From JBBTXL01 sp038062295 (GTDB lineage: Bacteria > Patescibacteriota > Minisyncoccia > GWC2-36-17 > WO2-46-25): a stretch of 14,379 nucleotides of DNA. The notes under the pieces were generated by a model. The model saw nothing but the letters and a program-made list of their open reading frames with translations. It made no database searches and had not been told where the DNA came from. Each line of letters begins with the position of its first letter. The first letter of the stretch is position 1. The position numbers and the translations under genes are program-made. Positions 12,436-14,379 of this stretch are shown here, one piece after another. Where the stretch lies: NCBI GenBank assembly GCA_038062295.1, contig JBBTXL010000041.1:1-14379 (forward strand). Reading direction: 5' to 3'.

Positions 12436-12603
12436 GCAGAAATGCTCCGCACTTTTTTCTCTTGCCGAGCCGTGACGCAGATTTTCGCGAACGTCCGCCA
12501 AACCATCATCGTGGGGCCCCCTTGGGAGGGAGATGTGGACGGCGGCACAAGTGAGCTTGAAAATCTTCACAGCGAGGCCGAGTAAAAAGTGCGGGGCTTC
12601 TGC
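12436..12603. ncRNA. Candidate 6S-like structured RNA or long imperfect inverted repeat
   Basis: The gap between map and ruvX folds into one rod of about 168 nt with roughly 49 base pairs. Closing stem: GCAGAA (12436-12441)/TTCTGC (12598-12603), GCTCCGCAC (12444-12452)/GTGCGGGGC (12589-12597), T5/A5, then CTC/GAG, GCC/GGC, GTGA/TCAC and AGATTTTC (12479-12486)/GAAAATCT (12559-12566). An asymmetric central bubble follows, 8 nt (12487-12494) against 13 nt (12546-12558). A shorter apical arm begins CCGCC (12495-12499)/GGCGG (12541-12545). Closing stem, central bubble, apical arm and size all resemble 6S RNA. Strand is uncertain: TATTAT at 12421-12426 could start a plus transcript near 12433, while TGA-GATACT (12635-12627) with TTGGTG 17 bp upstream could start a minus transcript near 12620. 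Neither has a U-rich terminator. A palindromic mobile element or a ruvX leader are alternatives. Confidence 0.45.
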
Positions 12604-12610
12604 GATAATT

Positions 12611-13378
12611 TCAATGAAGTACGGTAAGTATCTCACACCCGTCTTTCGTCACCAAAACCGTGTGCTCAAAGTGCGCCGCAAGCGACTCGTCGGCGGTTTT
12701 GATCGTCCAGCCGTCGCTCCCTGTTTTCACTTGCCATCCTTTTTCGGTGACCATCGGCTCAAGAGCGATGGTCATGCCCGCTTCAAGCAGCTCCCCCGTC
12801 CCCTTTTTTCCAAAGTTCATGATGGGCGGCTCCTCATGCACCGCATGTCCCACCCCGTGTCCCGCAAGTTCGCGGACAATGCCAAAACCATGCGGTTTCA
12901 CATACTGCTCCACTGCATACCCGATATCCCCCGTTCGCGCGCCGGCGTGTACCGCGGCAATACCTTCGTATAACGACTGCCGCGTAACCACGATAAGGTG
13001 CCGTGCCTTTTCGCTCACGGTTCCTATCGGTACCGTGATGGCCATATCAACGCATAGATCGCGGTACCACAACCCGATATCAAGCCCGATAATATCCCCT
13101 TCACGCAATACGCGCTCAGATGGGATGCCGTGCACCACTTCGTCGTTCACCGAGGTACATAATGTAGCGGGATAGGGCGTGCTGGCGCCGCGCGCGCGGT
13201 ACCCTAAAAACGACGGTGTTGCGCCCGCCGCGCGAATGAGCCGTTCCGCTTCTGCATTTAAAAAAGCGGTGGTCGCGCCCGCCACCGCCTTTTGAGAAAC
13301 TTCATCGAGGACGCCCGCGAGGATCTTCCCTCCCTCGCGCATCGCCATAATCTCCTGTTGTGTTTTGACCGCGCTCAT
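12611..13378 (-). CDS. map: Methionine aminopeptidase, type I
   Basis: This 255-aa metalloenzyme removes the initiator Met from nascent proteins in the cytosol. The pita-bread fold metal ligands are all present: D100 (GLDIGLW), D111 (CVDMAI), H174 (AGHGVGHAVHEEP, 172-184), E207 (IALEPMV) and E238 (FEHTVLV). Substrate-contact His residues H83 (VVHGIP) and H181 are also in place. Length matches bacterial type Ia enzymes with no N-terminal extension. The start is fixed by the ATGA overlap with the adk stop (ATG 13378-13376, TGA 13377-13375); 26 codons further upstream in the same frame lie inside adk and are rejected. It follows secY and adk in the conserved spc-operon order. No infA or rpmJ follows, because the structured element and ruvX come next. 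Confidence 0.97.
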   Translation of the reverse strand: MSAVKTQQEIMAMREGGKILAGVLDEVSQKAVAGATTAFLNAEAERLIRAAGATPSFLGYRARGASTPYPATLCTSVNDEVVHGIPSERVLREGDIIGLDIGLWYRDLCVDMAITVPIGTVSEKARHLIVVTRQSLYEGIAAVHAGARTGDIGYAVEQYVKPHGFGIVRELAGHGVGHAVHEEPPIMNFGKKGTGELLEAGMTIALEPMVTEKGWQVKTGSDGWTIKTADESLAAHFEHTVLVTKDGCEILTVLH

Positions 13379-14031
13379 GCCGCAAGTCCCAACTTTCCCA
13401 TGATCTCGCGGTGCGCGTCTTCCGGACTTTGCTCCCCGCTCACCGTAATAAGACATCCTTTCGCGCGGTAATATTCAATGACCCGAATCACCTCATTCTC
13501 AAACCAGTCAAGTCGGGACTCAATCGCCATAGGATCATCGTCCGGTCGCGCGATTAACTCCGCTTGGCAATACCGACAGCGCGTGTTGCCATCATTCTTC
13601 TTGTACGCTCCCTTGCCGCAGCTCGGACATACCATGCGGTTCGAAAGCCGGTGGTGTGCTTCCTCGCGGGAAATATCGATCAATACTACTTTCATGTTCG
13701 TTCTCCCGAACCACGCAAGCACATCGTCAAGCATTTCCGCCTCCGCGATCTTGCGCGGACTGCCGTCAAACAACACCCCTTTATGCATGTTCGTGTAAGC
13801 AAGCTTTTCCATCCATATAAAAAAGGCGAACCACGACGGCACCAGCTTCCCATGCGTCAATGTTTCTTTGAGCTTCAGTCCCGCGATGTTCCCGCGCTCG
13901 GCAAACGCGCGCAACAGGTCTCCTGTGGCGATATATTCCAGGTTCAGCTCTTCCACCAGCAGCTTTGCCTGCGTTCCCTTGCCGCTGCCCGACCGTCCCA
14001 GAATAATGATATTGAGCGGGTTATCTTCCAT
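13375..14031 (-). CDS. adk: Adenylate kinase, zinc-LID type
   Basis: This 218-aa enzyme converts ATP and AMP to two ADP. The P-loop is GRSGSGKGT (12-20), where GxPGSGKGT is usual. ATGDLLR (35-41) is the AMP-binding segment. LFDGSPRK (87-94) replaces the near-invariant FDGFPR. The LID (about 126-165) contains the four zinc-type Cys, C135-x2-C138 and C152-x2-C155, then ARPDDDP (161-167) and R173. Overall length fits the long bacterial form. The start is 12 bases after the secY stop. A TATACT -10 box with a TGA extension ends six bases before the ATG, suggesting an internal leaderless promoter as well as readthrough from secY. It overlaps map by four bases (ATGA). Confidence 0.96.
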   Translation of the reverse strand: MEDNPLNIIILGRSGSGKGTQAKLLVEELNLEYIATGDLLRAFAERGNIAGLKLKETLTHGKLVPSWFAFFIWMEKLAYTNMHKGVLFDGSPRKIAEAEMLDDVLAWFGRTNMKVVLIDISREEAHHRLSNRMVCPSCGKGAYKKNDGNTRCRYCQAELIARPDDDPMAIESRLDWFENEVIRVIEYYRAKGCLITVSGEQSPEDAHREIMGKLGLAA

Positions 14032-14046
14032 ACTTTCAGTATATCA
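14032..14046 (-). promoter_or_regulatory. Possible internal leaderless promoter of adk
   Basis: On the minus strand an extended -10, TGA-TATACT (14046-14038), overlaps the secY stop codon and ends six bases (GAAAGT) before the adk ATG. No good -35 is seen 16-18 bp upstream, which an extended -10 can tolerate. GAAAG could also act as a weak Shine-Dalgarno remnant. Confidence 0.5.
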
Positions 14047-14379
14047 GAACCGCTCGTATTCGTGCATCACCAGCTGCGCTTTGATCTGCTTCATGGTATC
14101 CAGAACGACCGACACGGCGATCAGAAGCGCCGTCCCACCAATGGTAAGCGTCGCAGTGCCCGTAAAATACTGCATGATGAACGGTAGAATGGCAATAAGC
14201 CCGAGTGACGTCGCCCCCGCAAGCGTGATGCGGTTGACGATCCGGTCCAAAAAGTCGGTGGTGGAGCCGCCGGGCCGAATCCCGGGTACGAACCCGCCCT
14301 GCTTTTGGAGATTTTCGGAGATCTGTTTTGTATCAAACGTAACGGCGGTGTAAAAATAGGTGAAAATAACAACAAGAAT
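14044..14379 (-). CDS. secY: Protein translocase subunit SecY, C-terminal 111 residues
   Basis: This is the C-terminal part of the central channel of the Sec translocon in the cytoplasmic membrane; the N-terminal three quarters lie beyond the right edge. The frame is open to the edge and begins ILVVIFTYFYTAVTFDTKQI. It continues ENLQKQGGFVPGIRPGGST, the highly conserved cytoplasmic loop between TM8 and TM9 that contacts the ribosome and SecA. Two further helices follow: TM9 (TLAGATSLGLIAILPFIMQY) and TM10 (IGGTALLIAVSVVLDTMKQI). The protein ends QLVMHEYERF, matching the usual short basic tail. The stop is 12 bases before adk, preserving the secY-adk-map order of the spc ribosomal operon. An apparent short gene at 14044-14250 starting from an internal TTG is only part of this frame. 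Confidence 0.95.
   Translation of the reverse strand: MLVVIFTYFYTAVTFDTKQISENLQKQGGFVPGIRPGGSTTDFLDRIVNRITLAGATSLGLIAILPFIMQYFTGTATLTIGGTALLIAVSVVLDTMKQIKAQLVMHEYERF

Noticed and set aside
12436..12603. Reading the map-ruvX rod as SRP RNA or tmRNA
   Set aside because: The SRP domain IV GGAAG/GCAGCC signature is absent, as are the tRNA-like ends and tag-coding frame of tmRNA.
13379..13456. N-terminal extension of map by 26 codons, and of rnhA by 17 codons (3385-3435)
   Set aside because: Both lie inside the preceding gene, and the internal ATG in each case makes a classic ATGA stop-start overlap and matches the family start.

Overview
This window looks like a stretch of a compact, moderately GC-rich bacterial chromosome. 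A Candidate Phyla Radiation (Patescibacteria, Parcubacteria-like) source is my best guess. That placement is an inference from very tight gene packing, the secY-adk-map order, short dispersed palindromes and the makeup of the gene set. No rRNA gene is present to confirm it. Nearly all genes lie on the minus strand. The two exceptions are a 65-codon gene near 2.2 kb and a type II NADH dehydrogenase at 7.5-8.8 kb. I saw no tRNA, CRISPR array, transposase or prophage gene.

Layout from left to right. (a) 1-2018, minus: a polyprenyl-phosphate sugar-phosphate transferase followed by the start of a membrane-anchored protein cut by the window edge, probably part of an envelope polysaccharide cluster. 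(b) 2020-2405, plus: a divergent promoter, a small orphan gene and a strong intrinsic terminator. (c) 2470-2980, minus: the RNase P RNA gene with its own promoter and terminator, an unusually long P1 helix and several palindromic hairpins in its variable parts. (d) 2968-7394, minus: the operon pgk-pilT-recJ-rnhA, combining glycolysis, type IV pilus retraction and DNA/RNA-hybrid repair. (e) 7503-8871, plus: the NADH dehydrogenase with promoter and a bidirectional terminator. (f) 8875-9058, minus: a 40-aa single-helix membrane protein with complete expression signals. (g) 9051-11632, minus: a dolichyl-phosphate-glucose-synthase-like glycosyltransferase, a GalT-like nucleotidyltransferase and tpiA. 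(h) 11637-12421, minus: ruvX and a 108-aa orphan gene closed by an intrinsic terminator. (i) 12436-12603: a non-coding, rod-shaped inverted-repeat structure resembling 6S RNA. (j) 12611-14379, minus: the end of the spc-type operon, secY (partial)-adk-map.

Metabolically the window gives two lower-glycolysis enzymes (TpiA, Pgk), a GalT-like enzyme linking hexose phosphates to nucleotide sugars, two glycosyltransferases for surface polysaccharide or lipid-linked sugars, a pilus retraction motor, and one quinone-reducing NADH dehydrogenase. The most striking regulatory pattern is that several enzyme genes have a near-consensus -10 box 6 or 7 nt before the start codon, with no Shine-Dalgarno sequence, which predicts leaderless mRNAs. 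The three small orphan genes instead carry strong Shine-Dalgarno sites. The main candidates for something new are the 6S-like rod, the palindrome-expanded RNase P RNA, and the three small orphan proteins.
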